13,105 nucleotides of DNA from JADLCX01 sp038251595 (lineage in GTDB: Bacteria; Planctomycetota; Phycisphaerae; Phycisphaerales; UBA1924): assembly GCA_038251595.1 (NCBI GenBank), contig JBBSBC010000095.1, positions 1-13,105 on the forward strand, given 5' to 3'. Positions within the stretch are counted from its first letter, which is position 1. Each line of letters begins with the position of its first letter. Position numbers and translations under genes: made by a program. The notes below the pieces were generated by a model. The model did no database searches, was not told the origin of the DNA, and worked only from the letters and a program-made list of their open reading frames with translations. Positions 1 to 6,636 of the stretch are shown here, piece by piece.

Positions 1-1620
1 ATCGAGCTTGAAGGCCGCTACCAGAAAGGCCGCGGCAGTGTCGATGAGTTCCTCGAACTCACCGCGATCGCCAACCCGCACGCACGCATCACCTTCGTTC
101 CCCCCACCCGCGAAAGCGCGGCCGAAGACGATGAAGCCCTGCTTCCTCGAAACCGAAAGGCTGGTGGAAGCGATGCCGTGGCAGCCGACAGCGCAAGCGA
201 TCAGGTCGTGCAAGCCCCGGCACTCCCACAAGTCACCACCGAACTCTCGGGGCTCATCCTCTTTCCGCGCGCTGTCAGCGAGCTTCCACCCGAGACCAAA
301 GAGATTCAGCCGCACCCCAAGGGGATCGAGCTCGGCATCCTCCTTCAGATGCTCAAAGAATCGGAGCAGGATGAGAAGGGCTACACGCTCTACAACTTCC
401 TGCAGGATAAGTTCTGCCGCGTCTCGGCCGCCACCGCGGGCGCGCTTTGTCAGGCCGTCGGTGCCAACAAAAACACCAAGGTAGCCGATGTTGACCACGC
501 TCAGGCCGAACGCCTCTTCAAACACCTTCAAGAAGCCAAGCTTCCCCCACCACCAACCGATTGCCTCGCGCCGATCGGTGTGCAGCAGCTTCTCAAGGGC
601 ATGTTCAAGGGCGTGCGGGCCGAGTTTTACGCCGCCAGCACACGCGAGGCCAACGTCTATCGCGGCCGCCCTTTCCAGATCGAAGCCGCCATCGCCTTTG
701 GCGGCGAGCTGCCCACCGAAGACACCGCCCGCGTCATCCGCTTCGCCAACCGCGTGCCACTGCTCTTCCAGCAGTCGGCGTGCAGCAGCTTCAAGGCCGT
801 CATCGAGACCGCATGGAAGAACTACAACCTTCAGCAGCCCCGCGGCAGTGTCCCCGTTGGTCCCATCGTGGTCATGATCCACATGGCCAGCGTCTGGGTT
901 CCCTTCACCAGCGAGTCCAAGGAGGCCATCGCCGATTATGACGAGATCCGCAAAGAGATGAAGCTCGCGCTTATGGAGTGCGGCCGCAAACTCGGCACCT
1001 ATCTCCGCAAACGCCACAAGATGCGTCGCGAGGCCGAGCGTCGCGATGTCTTCGAGCGCTACATAGGCGAGATCACCAAGGCCGTACACGCCATCAACGG
1101 CACAGATGCCAGGAAGCTCTACGACACGCTCCTCGCGCAGGCCCGCAAGCTCACCGCCATCGCCGATATCGAGCTCGATGAAGATGGCAAGGCCATCAAG
1201 GAACACGAACACGCCGATCGGGATGGCGTCATCATCATCGAATCCGCCCAGCCCGCCCCCACCACCGTGCGCAACGCGGCGGTTGCCAGTGGCGATCCGA
1301 TCTTCAAGCAGTCCAAGGCCGAGGCCGCCATGCTCAAGGTGGCCGCGCTCGCCAAGGGTGATGACCCGCAGCAGAGGCTCATCAACACCGAGCCAACCAG
1401 GCGTCTCAGCCGCAAGGGTGAGCCTCCATCCAAGAAGTCATCCACAACGGCAAAGACCAGCACGTACCAAACCAAACCGTCAAAGAAAACCGGCGCGGCT
1501 CCATCGCCCGTCCCTCGCGCACGCCCCGCACCCGCAGCCTCGGGCACCAAGCCCAAGCCGCGTATGCGTCTGGTCAACGGCAAGATGGTTCCTGTCGATG
1601 ATGGCCCCGCCCTCTTCTGA
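1..1620 (+). CDS. top6B: DNA topoisomerase VI subunit B, 5'-truncated by window edge
   Basis: Subunit B of a type IIB topoisomerase (A2B2), the ATP-driven clamp that passes one duplex through a break made by subunit A. The frame is open from base 1, so the gene starts outside the window; 539 residues are visible. Numbering from the edge: residues 1-36 match the end of the GHKL ATPase region, including an ANPHARITF motif that fits the family's 'AIANP' signature. About 105-190 (from HPKGIEL) fits the helix-two-turn-helix domain. About 220-370 is the transducer, with RGRPFQIEAAIAFGG, NRVPLLFQQSA and VPFTSESKEAIADY; Lys307 in SESK is the likely ATP-sensing switch lysine. The ATP-binding Bergerat fold itself lies outside the window. 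After about residue 400 comes a low-complexity Lys/Pro/Ala tail ending in a non-repetitive peptide (RMRLVNGKMVPVDDGPALF). Its partner, subunit A, lies downstream on the same strand, separated by an antisense VOC gene. Identity is very secure from these motifs. Confidence 0.95.
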   Translation: MELEGRYQKGRGSVDEFLELTAIANPHARITFVPPTRESAAEDDEALLPRNRKAGGSDAVAADSASDQVVQAPALPQVTTELSGLILFPRAVSELPPETKEIQPHPKGIELGILLQMLKESEQDEKGYTLYNFLQDKFCRVSAATAGALCQAVGANKNTKVADVDHAQAERLFKHLQEAKLPPPPTDCLAPIGVQQLLKGMFKGVRAEFYAASTREANVYRGRPFQIEAAIAFGGELPTEDTARVIRFANRVPLLFQQSACSSFKAVIETAWKNYNLQQPRGSVPVGPIVVMIHMASVWVPFTSESKEAIADYDEIRKEMKLALMECGRKLGTYLRKRHKMRREAERRDVFERYIGEITKAVHAINGTDARKLYDTLLAQARKLTAIADIELDEDGKAIKEHEHADRDGVIIIESAQPAPTTVRNAAVASGDPIFKQSKAEAAMLKVAALAKGDDPQQRLINTEPTRRLSRKGEPPSKKSSTTAKTSTYQTKPSKKTGAAPSPVPRARPAPAASGTKPKPRMRLVNGKMVPVDDGPALF

Positions 1621-1639
1621 TCATGCCTTCTTCTGATCA
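1613..1639. repeat. 11-bp direct repeat at the end of top6B
   Basis: TCTTCTGATCA occurs at 1613-1623 and again at 1629-1639, offset by 16 bp. The first copy contains the top6B stop codon and the second lies just beyond it. Each copy contains the palindrome TGATCA. It looks like a small local duplication; no function can be assigned. Confidence 0.5.
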
Positions 1640-1658
1640 GGCCATGCCTCCCCCACCT

Positions 1659-2057
1659 TCAGCCTTCATACACCTCAAGCGGCAACCCATCCGGATCGGC
1701 AAAGAACGTGAACCGCTTCCCCGTCAGCTCGTCCACACGCACCGGCTCGCACACCACACCTTGGGCCATCAGTTCTCGCACCGCTTCATCCACATCGTTG
1801 ACCCCGAACGCCAAGTGCCGAAGTCCGCACGCTTCCGGGCGCGTCGGTCTCGTGGGGGGCACCGTCGAGGGCGGGCCAAACGAGAACAGCTCCACGCACA
1901 TTCCCCCACCCTCCAGATCCAGCTTGAACGACCCACGCTCCCCGCGAAACGTCTCGCGCACCATGCGCAACCCAAGCACCCGCATGTAAAACGCCTTCGA
2001 CCGCTCGTAGTCCGAGCAGATGATCGCAACATGATGTATACCGTTGAACCTCAACAT
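1659..2057 (-). CDS. VOC (glyoxalase/bleomycin-resistance fold) protein, YaeR/YwkD-like
   Basis: A 132-residue single-domain vicinal-oxygen-chelate metalloprotein, the usual length for the YaeR (E. coli)/YwkD (B. subtilis) group. It begins with GIHHVAIICSDYERSKAFY. It then has CVELFSF, PEACGLRHLAFGV with DVDEAV, and ends with GKRFTFFADPDGLPLEVYEG. The putative metal ligands are the first His of the HHVAI strand, the Glu of CVELFSF, the His of LRHLAF and the Glu of PLEVYE, all present. Substrate is unknown for this group; lactoylglutathione lyase activity should not be assumed. The start at 2057 matches the family N-terminus (MLRFNGIHH); an in-frame ATG at 2066 is the alternative and the frame stays open far upstream. 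The gene lies antisense between top6B (38 bp between stops) and top6A (61 bp between starts), so it is not co-transcribed with either. Confidence 0.9.
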   Translation of the reverse strand: MLRFNGIHHVAIICSDYERSKAFYMRVLGLRMVRETFRGERGSFKLDLEGGGMCVELFSFGPPSTVPPTRPTRPEACGLRHLAFGVNDVDEAVRELMAQGVVCEPVRVDELTGKRFTFFADPDGLPLEVYEG

Positions 2058-2067
2058 CGCGTTCATC

Positions 2068-2073
2068 AGTCTA
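2068..2073 (-). promoter_or_regulatory. Candidate -10 element for the VOC gene
   Basis: The minus strand reads TAGACT, which fits TATAAT at four of six positions and resembles the TAGATT elements seen at 5290 and 11649. Its 3' end is 10 bases before the A of the ATG at 2057, so the transcript would have a leader of only a few bases. No convincing -35 box was seen. If real, it favours the ATG at 2057 over the one at 2066. Confidence 0.25.
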
Positions 2074-2106
2074 CACCGCACCATCACCCCCATCCGCACC
2101 GGCAAC

Positions 2107-2110
2107 GGAG
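2107..2110 (+). promoter_or_regulatory. Ribosome binding site deciding the top6A start
   Basis: GGAG lies 8 bases before the ATG at 2119. The frame also has a TTG at 2044 and a GTG at 2110, but neither has such a site, and the TTG would put the start inside the VOC coding region. Confidence 0.55.
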
Positions 2111-2118
2111 TGCCGCCC

Positions 2119-3273
2119 ATGCCCAAGTCCAAACCCTCCCCAACTTCGTCCTCCCGTCCCGGCCCCTCCAAGGCCCGCAAAGAGCGCGACCGCCTCACGC
2201 TCGCCAAGGTTGTTGATCTCGCCGACAGAGTCAGCAAGTCGGCCCTTGCCGGCATCGAGCCCGTTGTCGCCATCCCCACCCGCGCCAAGAGCAACACGCT
2301 CTGGAACAAAAAACGCGGCATCCTTGAAATGGGCGATGCCAAGCAGGAACGCGAACTCTTCAACCTCAACCAGGCCAAACAGTTCATGCAGACCATGCTG
2401 CACGCCAGCACCATCAAAGACCTCATTGATGCTGAGAAGACCTCCAGCCTCCGCGGCGTCTTTTACAAGGCCAAACACACCGTTGCCGGCACGAAGGAAA
2501 ACACCTTCGATGGACAGGATGAGTCCGACCCGATCCTTGAAGACCTTGAGGTTGCCCTCGGTGCGCTCCGTGAAGAGCTGCACGTCTTTGCCGAGAACCG
2601 TGGCGCGCTCGTTGGCAACATCACCATCACCGACAAGGGCGACGATATCGACTGCCGACGCATGGGCTCGGGCGGATACGCCATCCCTTCAATCGTCGAG
2701 CCCGACATTCTGCAGTTCAAGAAGTGCGAGGCCAAGTTTGTCCTGCACGTTGAAAAGGGGACGGTCTGGAACCGCTTTAACGAAGACCGCTTCTGGGAAG
2801 AGAACAACTGCATCCTCACCCACGGCGCGGGCCAGCCCCCACGCGGCTGCCGCAGGCTTCTTCAACGTTTCAATCAGGAACTCAAGCTCCCGATCATCTG
2901 CCTGCTCGACTGCGACCCTTGGGGCCACTACATCTACTCCGTCATCAAGCAGGGCTCCATCTCCCTCGCCTTCGAGTCCACACGCCTGGCCATCCCCGAG
3001 GCCCGCTTCCTTGGCATCCGCGCCAAAGATTACGACGAGTGCGAACTCTCCGATGCTGTCAAGATCGACCTCAACGACAACGATCGCAAACGCGCTGGCG
3101 AAATCCTCGCCTATCCATGGTTCGCCGGTCATCGAGGGTGGAAAAAAGAGATCGAGACCATGCTTGAAAATGGCTTCAAAATGGAGGTCGAATCGCTGAT
3201 CACCAAGGACATTTCTTATGTCACCGAGCAATACGTCCCCATGCGGCTAAAAGCGAAAGATTGGCTGGAATGA
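2119..3273 (+). CDS. top6A: DNA topoisomerase VI subunit A (Spo11-like)
   Basis: The 384-residue DNA-cleaving subunit of topoisomerase VI, homologous to meiotic Spo11. The length is typical of archaeal subunit A. Residues 1-25 are a basic Ser/Pro/Lys tail. The winged-helix 5Y-CAP domain follows, with the catalytic tyrosine in SLRGVFYKAKHT (Tyr116), aligning with the R-x-x-[FY]-Y motif of the family. NITITDKGDDIDCRRMGSGG leads into the Toprim domain, where Glu212 (LHVEKGT) and Asp264/Asp266 (LLDCDPWGHYIY) are the metal-binding acidic residues. GAGQPPRGCRRLLQRF is another family signature. All key catalytic residues are intact, so an active enzyme with subunit B is expected. The start at 2119 has a GGAG site. 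The gene is on the same strand as top6B but begins about 500 bp after it, so it probably needs its own promoter in the 61-bp divergent gap or inside the VOC gene. Confidence 0.96.
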   Translation: MPKSKPSPTSSSRPGPSKARKERDRLTLAKVVDLADRVSKSALAGIEPVVAIPTRAKSNTLWNKKRGILEMGDAKQERELFNLNQAKQFMQTMLHASTIKDLIDAEKTSSLRGVFYKAKHTVAGTKENTFDGQDESDPILEDLEVALGALREELHVFAENRGALVGNITITDKGDDIDCRRMGSGGYAIPSIVEPDILQFKKCEAKFVLHVEKGTVWNRFNEDRFWEENNCILTHGAGQPPRGCRRLLQRFNQELKLPIICLLDCDPWGHYIYSVIKQGSISLAFESTRLAIPEARFLGIRAKDYDECELSDAVKIDLNDNDRKRAGEILAYPWFAGHRGWKKEIETMLENGFKMEVESLITKDISYVTEQYVPMRLKAKDWLE

Positions 3274-3337
3274 GGGCCGATTGGTGATTCGCATCTGCCT
3301 TTCCGCAGCCCACATCCCACAACTCTGCCTGAAACTT

Positions 3338-3370
3338 AAAGAGCCCCAGCGCACCCGCTCGGGCTTTCTT
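3338..3370 (+). terminator. Terminator-like hairpin after top6A
   Basis: AAAGAGCCC and GGGCTTTCTT pair imperfectly (one GU wobble), with an inner AGC/GCT pairing separated by a C-C mismatch and a short loop. The 3' arm ends in a T-rich stretch. It lies 65 bp after the top6A stop and between two convergent genes. Because the 5' arm is A-rich, it could also act for the minus-strand gene that ends at 3445. Confidence 0.55.
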
Positions 3371-3444
3371 GTGTGCAACACTTTCCACACATGCACAAGG
3401 CACCGCGCCGCCTGCGGCACCTGATGTACGACACAGTTCTGCCT

Positions 3445-4056
3445 TTAGCTCACAAACCCCTTCTTCAACTTCCACGCCACCGCGATTCCCGGAATCGCCA
3501 GCCCACCGATCACCAGCCCCAGCCCTTTCAGCCACGAGGGCTTCCGCACATCAACGACCCAGCAGTTGCGGGTGTTGATCCGTGCCATCGGCGCAATGAC
3601 CTGTTGGTGTTTCGGGTCGAGCTTTTCATAGGCACACTCGACAAACCCCACCAGTTCATCCCCGGCCTCGCCTTCAAGGCTCTCCATTTCGTCAAGGTCT
3701 GCATCTTCATTCGCTTGCGGCAACCACGCAAGCAGGCTGCAGGGCCCACTCTCTTGGTCATCCGCCGCATCCACGATCGGCACATACGCGCCGGCCCATT
3801 GTCCCTGATCGACCGACTGATTTTTCTTCATCTTCATCACGATCACCGTGCGGTCCATCGCCGATCGCGCACCCGTAACCCTCACATACCCGTACGACGC
3901 TAACCCCCCACCACCCTGTCCCGTCGCCTGCGCGAAGGTCACCGTCGATGGTCCAAGCAGCGTCTTGCCGCACCGCAACAGCTCTCCGAGACCGAAGACA
4001 AGCATCCCGATCGAAAGGGCTGCACACGTCATGAAGATTCGCATTTTCCCGTACAT
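3445..4056 (-). CDS. Uncharacterised double-membrane-anchored protein
   Basis: A 203-residue protein I do not recognise. A hydrophobic helix near residues 6-27 (IFMTCAALSIGMLVFGLGELL) and a second near 177-197 (LGLVIGGLAIPGIAVAW) bracket a soluble domain of about 150 residues. That domain contains YGYVRVTGARSAMDRTVIV, QWAGAYVPIVD and an acidic stretch (EDADLDEMESLEGEAGDE). The C-terminus is short and basic (KLKKGFVS). The start at 4056 is chosen because AAGGA lies about 6 bases upstream; the frame stays open to 4116, but that extension has no good site. It is divergent from the ChaN-like gene and convergent with top6A, so it is likely monocistronic. The domain between two anchors suggests it faces one side of the membrane as a loop; orientation cannot be told. 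Real gene: fairly sure. Function: unknown. Confidence 0.75.
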   Translation of the reverse strand: MYGKMRIFMTCAALSIGMLVFGLGELLRCGKTLLGPSTVTFAQATGQGGGGLASYGYVRVTGARSAMDRTVIVMKMKKNQSVDQGQWAGAYVPIVDAADDQESGPCSLLAWLPQANEDADLDEMESLEGEAGDELVGFVECAYEKLDPKHQQVIAPMARINTRNCWVVDVRKPSWLKGLGLVIGGLAIPGIAVAWKLKKGFVS

Positions 4057-4087
4057 GCTGTTTCCTTGAAGTTGATTAGCAGGAACC

Positions 4088-4096
4088 AGCATACCA
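4088..4096 (-). promoter_or_regulatory. Extended -10 promoter for the membrane protein gene
   Basis: The minus strand reads TGGTATGCT, a TG-n extended -10 with TATGCT. The predicted start point is about 25 bases before the ATG at 4056, which leaves room for the AAGGA ribosome site. No strong -35 is needed for this promoter class and none is evident. Confidence 0.45.
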
Positions 4097-4231
4097 GAGC
4101 GTCCATTGCGACACATACAATAAAACCGTGAGAAAGACGATTGATTAAGACCTTGTAAATGCCTGGGCCGAACCGACTATGGTTCTGGCATCGATCAATC
4201 CCGCACTTCTTAATCCCTCCCGAGCATCCCA

Positions 4232-5194
4232 ATGGCCAGACTTCTGTGCCTGTTCCTGTGCGCCTCACTCCTTTCCGGTTGCGCAACCAGCCCCTCACAC
4301 CCGAAGCCCGATGCGGCGACCGCGCTGCTCGGCTCGACCCTCGCCCGTGCCGTGCCGATTTTCCATGGCACATCGGGAAACTCCGCCCCCTGGTCAGACA
4401 TGCTCTCCGCCGCCGCCAACGCTGATGTTCTGGTCATCGGCGAAAACCACGGTCACCCGCTCGGGCTGGCCAACGCGGCAGCAATCTGGGCAGATCTCGC
4501 CGGTCCCAACCGCGCACTCTCCATGGAGTTTCTCGAACGCGATGTGCAGGTTCATGTTGACGACTACCTCAGCAGCCTGACCGACGAACGCACCTTTCAA
4601 ACGCGGGCCTTCGGGTCCGCCGTCAGCAATCCGCCCGGTCACCTCGCCATGATCAACGGCGCCAAAGCAACCGGATCCCCCATCATCGCCTCCAACGCCC
4701 CGCGCCGCTACGTGCGCATCGCTCGACTTGAGGGCTACCCACGCCTGGCCGCGCTCGGCGCCGAACAGCGCCGCCTCTTCCGCATTCCCGATCGCCTGCC
4801 CGAGCCCGGCACACGCTATAGACGCGATTTCGACACATTTCTTCGCGGCAGCTCGGACCTCCCACCTGATGCTCCGCCCGCTACGCCGCCCGAGCCTCCA
4901 TCCCCGAACGATGAAGGCATGTTCCGCAGCCAATCGCTCTGGGATTGGACCATGGCCGAGAGCCTGACCAATGCCCTTGAGCAGGGTCATAGGCCGGTCC
5001 TCCAAGTCGTCGGTCGCTTCCATTCCGACTTTGATGGTGGCCTGGTCATGGCCCTCTCCGCGCTCCGGCCCGGTGTGCGTGTGCTGACCGTGAGCTATGT
5101 GAATACTTTGGCCGATGGCCCCCCCGACGCACCTCGCATGCACGAATCTGACCGCGATCGCGCCGACTTTGTCGTGTACGTTGGTCCCCAATAG
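4232..5194 (+). CDS. ChaN-like (haem-binding uptake family) lipoprotein
   Basis: A 320-residue lipoprotein of the ChaN/DUF399 family (Cofac_haem_bdg). Residues 1-17 are a lipoprotein signal ending in the lipobox LLSGC, with Cys17 as the lipidation site. The family signatures are DVLVIGENHGHPLG (about 65-78), LSMEFLERDVQ (about 96-106), DDYLSSL, and IIASNAPRRYVR in the middle. A Pro-rich insert (DLPPDAPPATPPEPPSPND) is followed by FRSQSLWDWTMAESL and VLQVVGRFHSDFDGGL. Known members are membrane-attached and one from Campylobacter binds haem, but the activity of the wider family is not settled. The start at 4232 gives a complete signal peptide, although the ribosome site is weak. No iron-uptake genes are adjacent, so a haem role here is family inference only. 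It is divergent from the membrane protein gene across a 175-bp gap. Confidence 0.88.
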   Translation: MARLLCLFLCASLLSGCATSPSHPKPDAATALLGSTLARAVPIFHGTSGNSAPWSDMLSAAANADVLVIGENHGHPLGLANAAAIWADLAGPNRALSMEFLERDVQVHVDDYLSSLTDERTFQTRAFGSAVSNPPGHLAMINGAKATGSPIIASNAPRRYVRIARLEGYPRLAALGAEQRRLFRIPDRLPEPGTRYRRDFDTFLRGSSDLPPDAPPATPPEPPSPNDEGMFRSQSLWDWTMAESLTNALEQGHRPVLQVVGRFHSDFDGGLVMALSALRPGVRVLTVSYVNTLADGPPDAPRMHESDRDRADFVVYVGPQ

Positions 5195-5265
5195 TCCGAC
5201 CATCCGCAGACTGACCAACAACACACCCCCAACCATGCGCTCACCGATTGTGCAGATCCTCCAAC

Positions 5266-5295
5266 TTGCATCACCGGACAAAGCGCAGTAGATTG
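5266..5295 (+). promoter_or_regulatory. Sigma-70-type promoter for the histone-H1-like gene
   Basis: TTGCAT (5266-5271) and TAGATT (5290-5295) are separated by 18 bp. The predicted leader is about 70 bases. The -10 and following bases (TAGATTGATCGTG) nearly match those at 11649 upstream of the beta-helix gene. Confidence 0.55.
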
Positions 5296-5370
5296 ATCGT
5301 GTCGCCGGGAGTCCTTGGAGTGCGGCGCGGCCGCGATTCCGGCAGAAAATCAACTTACGGATGATCGAAC

Positions 5371-5736
5371 ATGGCGAAAAAGAAGACGACTAAGAAGGCA
5401 TCAACAGCAAAGAAGACGACCACCAAGAAGGCCCCGGCGAAGAACGCCATGGCCAAACCTGCCATGGCCAAACCTGCCGCGGGCAAAGCCGCACCGGCCA
5501 TGAAGGCCTCGACCGCCAAGAGCGCAAGCAAGAAGGCTCCGACCAAGAAGGCTCCGACCAAGAAGGCTCCGGCCAAGAAGGCCGCCAAGAAGAAGGCCAG
5601 CCGAACCACCAACCGTTCGAGTGCGGGCAAGAAGCTCTACTCCGTCCGCGCGGCCGATGGCTCGTTCAAGGACAGCCCGCAATACTCAAAGGCCCACGCG
5701 CAAGACATGAAACGCGATTCAGCCGACGGAAACTGA
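5371..5736 (+). CDS. Histone-H1-like lysine/alanine-rich DNA-binding protein
   Basis: A 121-residue protein with about 31 lysines, many alanines and prolines, and almost no acidic residues in the first 85 positions. This is the composition of the H1 C-terminal-tail/HC2-like bacterial nucleoid proteins, which bind DNA through charge and need no folded domain. Repeats are pentameric: AMAKP twice and KKAPT/KKAPA three times, with KKA-type blocks throughout. The last 35 residues differ: GKKLYSVRAADGSFKDSPQY and then SKAHAQDMKRDSADGN, a more mixed and possibly folded or contact-making tail. It stands alone between a promoter at 5266 and a strong terminator at 5839. Simple Lys/Ala composition means homology claims are weak, so the role in chromosome compaction is inferred from composition. 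A 10-codon ORF overlaps its start in another frame. Confidence 0.85.
   Translation: MAKKKTTKKASTAKKTTTKKAPAKNAMAKPAMAKPAAGKAAPAMKASTAKSASKKAPTKKAPTKKAPAKKAAKKKASRTTNRSSAGKKLYSVRAADGSFKDSPQYSKAHAQDMKRDSADGN
5446..5475 (+). repeat. 15-bp tandem repeat, two copies (AMAKP)
   Basis: GCCATGGCCAAACCT is present twice, exactly, back to back within the H1-like gene. Each unit encodes five residues, so copy-number change would keep the frame. Confidence 0.9.
5530..5574 (+). repeat. 15-bp tandem repeat, three copies (KKAPT/KKAPA)
   Basis: AAGAAGGCTCCGACC occurs twice exactly, and a third copy differs by one base (GGCC for GACC at the end). Units encode KKAPT, KKAPT and KKAPA. The near-identity at third codon positions points to recent slippage or recombination rather than selection on protein alone. 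Confidence 0.9.
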
Positions 5737-5838
5737 TCCAACTCCGGGTGAGCTTGTCCAGTTCAGGGGGTGAGCGGGCAGTGGTTAAGCAGGTCCGTCT
5801 GAATCAAATCGACCTTTCAGAGTCTCCTTCAAACAACG

Positions 5839-5870
5839 CGAAAAGGCCCCGCACACGCGGGGCCTTTTCG
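5839..5870 (+). terminator. Strong intrinsic terminator hairpin after the H1-like gene
   Basis: A perfect 14-bp stem (arms CGAAAAGGCCCCGC and GCGGGGCCTTTTCG) closes a 4-base ACAC loop. The A-run in the left arm and T-run in the right arm make it usable in both directions. It lies about 100 bp after the stop at 5736. The bases between (5737-5838) hold no gene I can support. Confidence 0.88.
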
Positions 5871-6014
5871 TTGGGTAGCATGTACACCTTCCCACACACC
5901 ATTTAACACGGATCAACCACCATCACCGATCCGATCGATCCACGGCCAACTCATAACTCGACCGCCCCCACAAGCGGTCATGAGCCCGGGCCGCTCTCGG
6001 TCGAGAACCTCAGC

Positions 6015-6545
6015 GTGCTGCGCGATGCCCGATCGCGTGCCAAAAAACTGCGTCGCGCGGCCTCCATCGGCGCGTTCAGCGGATGGACAATCCTTATTTT
6101 CGCCGGAATCACTGCGGTAAGTGCCATCCTGGGCGATGTTGCGGCCATGGTCATGGGTCTCGCCCTGGGCACGCTCGGGTGGAACGAACTCCGAGGCGTG
6201 GCAATGCTCAAACGCTTCGATCCGCGCGGGGCGAGGGTGATGGGGTACAACCAGATCGGGCTGGGGCTGCTCATCGTCATCTACGCGGCATGGTCGCTTC
6301 GCAGCGCGGCAGACAATCCCCTCCTTTCCGCGCAAGGTGGATCGACCGGCGATGCCCAAGCCGATGCCATGATCAGCGAGATTACCGGCGTGGTCACCTA
6401 TGGCCTCTACGGCAGCATGATGGTGGCCGGCCTGATCGGCCCGGGCCTGACGGCGTGGTACTACTTCTCGCGCGAAAAGATTGTCCGGGCATTCGTCGCC
6501 AATACACCTCCATGGGCATTGGAAGCCATGCGAACAGCAGGCTGA
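6015..6545 (+). CDS. Four-helix integral membrane protein, function unknown; start uncertain
   Basis: I do not recognise this protein. From the GTG at 6015 it has 176 residues. There is a basic N-terminal stretch (RDARSRAKKLRRA), then hydrophobic helices at about 17-39, 41-59, 80-95 and 126-149. A loop with LRGVAMLKRFDPRGARVMGYNQIG and a hydrophilic loop (SAQGGSTGDAQADAM) separate them, and the tail reads FSREKIVRAFVANTPPW. The positively charged N-terminus suggests it is cytoplasmic. The frame is open back to 5907 with protein-like sequence (TDPIDPRPTHNSTAPTSGHE...) but no ATG, GTG or TTG, so the true start may be a rare codon such as ATC at 5922, or the gene is shortened to the GTG. Neither start has a good ribosome site. 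Upstream is the terminator at 5839; downstream the sugar-isomerase-like gene follows after 91 bp. Confidence 0.7.
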   Translation: MLRDARSRAKKLRRAASIGAFSGWTILIFAGITAVSAILGDVAAMVMGLALGTLGWNELRGVAMLKRFDPRGARVMGYNQIGLGLLIVIYAAWSLRSAADNPLLSAQGGSTGDAQADAMISEITGVVTYGLYGSMMVAGLIGPGLTAWYYFSREKIVRAFVANTPPWALEAMRTAG

Positions 6546-6624
6546 CCACCCTCATCCCCCGTCGCAGTGATCGCTCGCAGCCAGGCAGATCGAGATCTTC
6601 CACGCCAAAGCGGCAGAGAATCGG

Positions 6625-6630
6625 TATCCT
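6625..6630 (+). promoter_or_regulatory. Candidate -10 immediately before the TIM-barrel gene
   Basis: TATCCT ends 6 bases before the ATG at 6637, which would place the transcription start on or next to the start codon and make a leaderless mRNA. No good -35 box is visible at normal spacing, so this is weak. Confidence 0.25.
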
Positions 6631-6636
6631 ACAGGC

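Noticed and set aside
1623..2216. 197-codon plus-strand ORF directly after top6B
   Set aside because: It is antisense to the VOC gene, has a His/Arg/Pro composition typical of GC-rich shadow frames, and runs into the top6A start.
2058..2426. N-terminal extension of the VOC frame to 2426
   Set aside because: It would overlap top6A antisense for 300 bp and VOC homologs begin at the HHVAI strand a few residues after the chosen Met.
4394..5353. 319-codon minus-strand ORF opposite the ChaN-like gene
   Set aside because: No recognisable motif or ribosome site; the plus-strand frame has lipobox and family signatures, so this is an antisense shadow.
5446..5574. CRISPR-like array in the short repeats
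   Set aside because: Repeats are 15 bp, contiguous with no spacers, and lie in frame within the H1-like gene.
5913..6359. 148-codon minus-strand ORF overlapping the four-helix membrane protein
   Set aside because: No domain; the plus-strand frame shows alternating hydrophobic helices expected of a real membrane protein.
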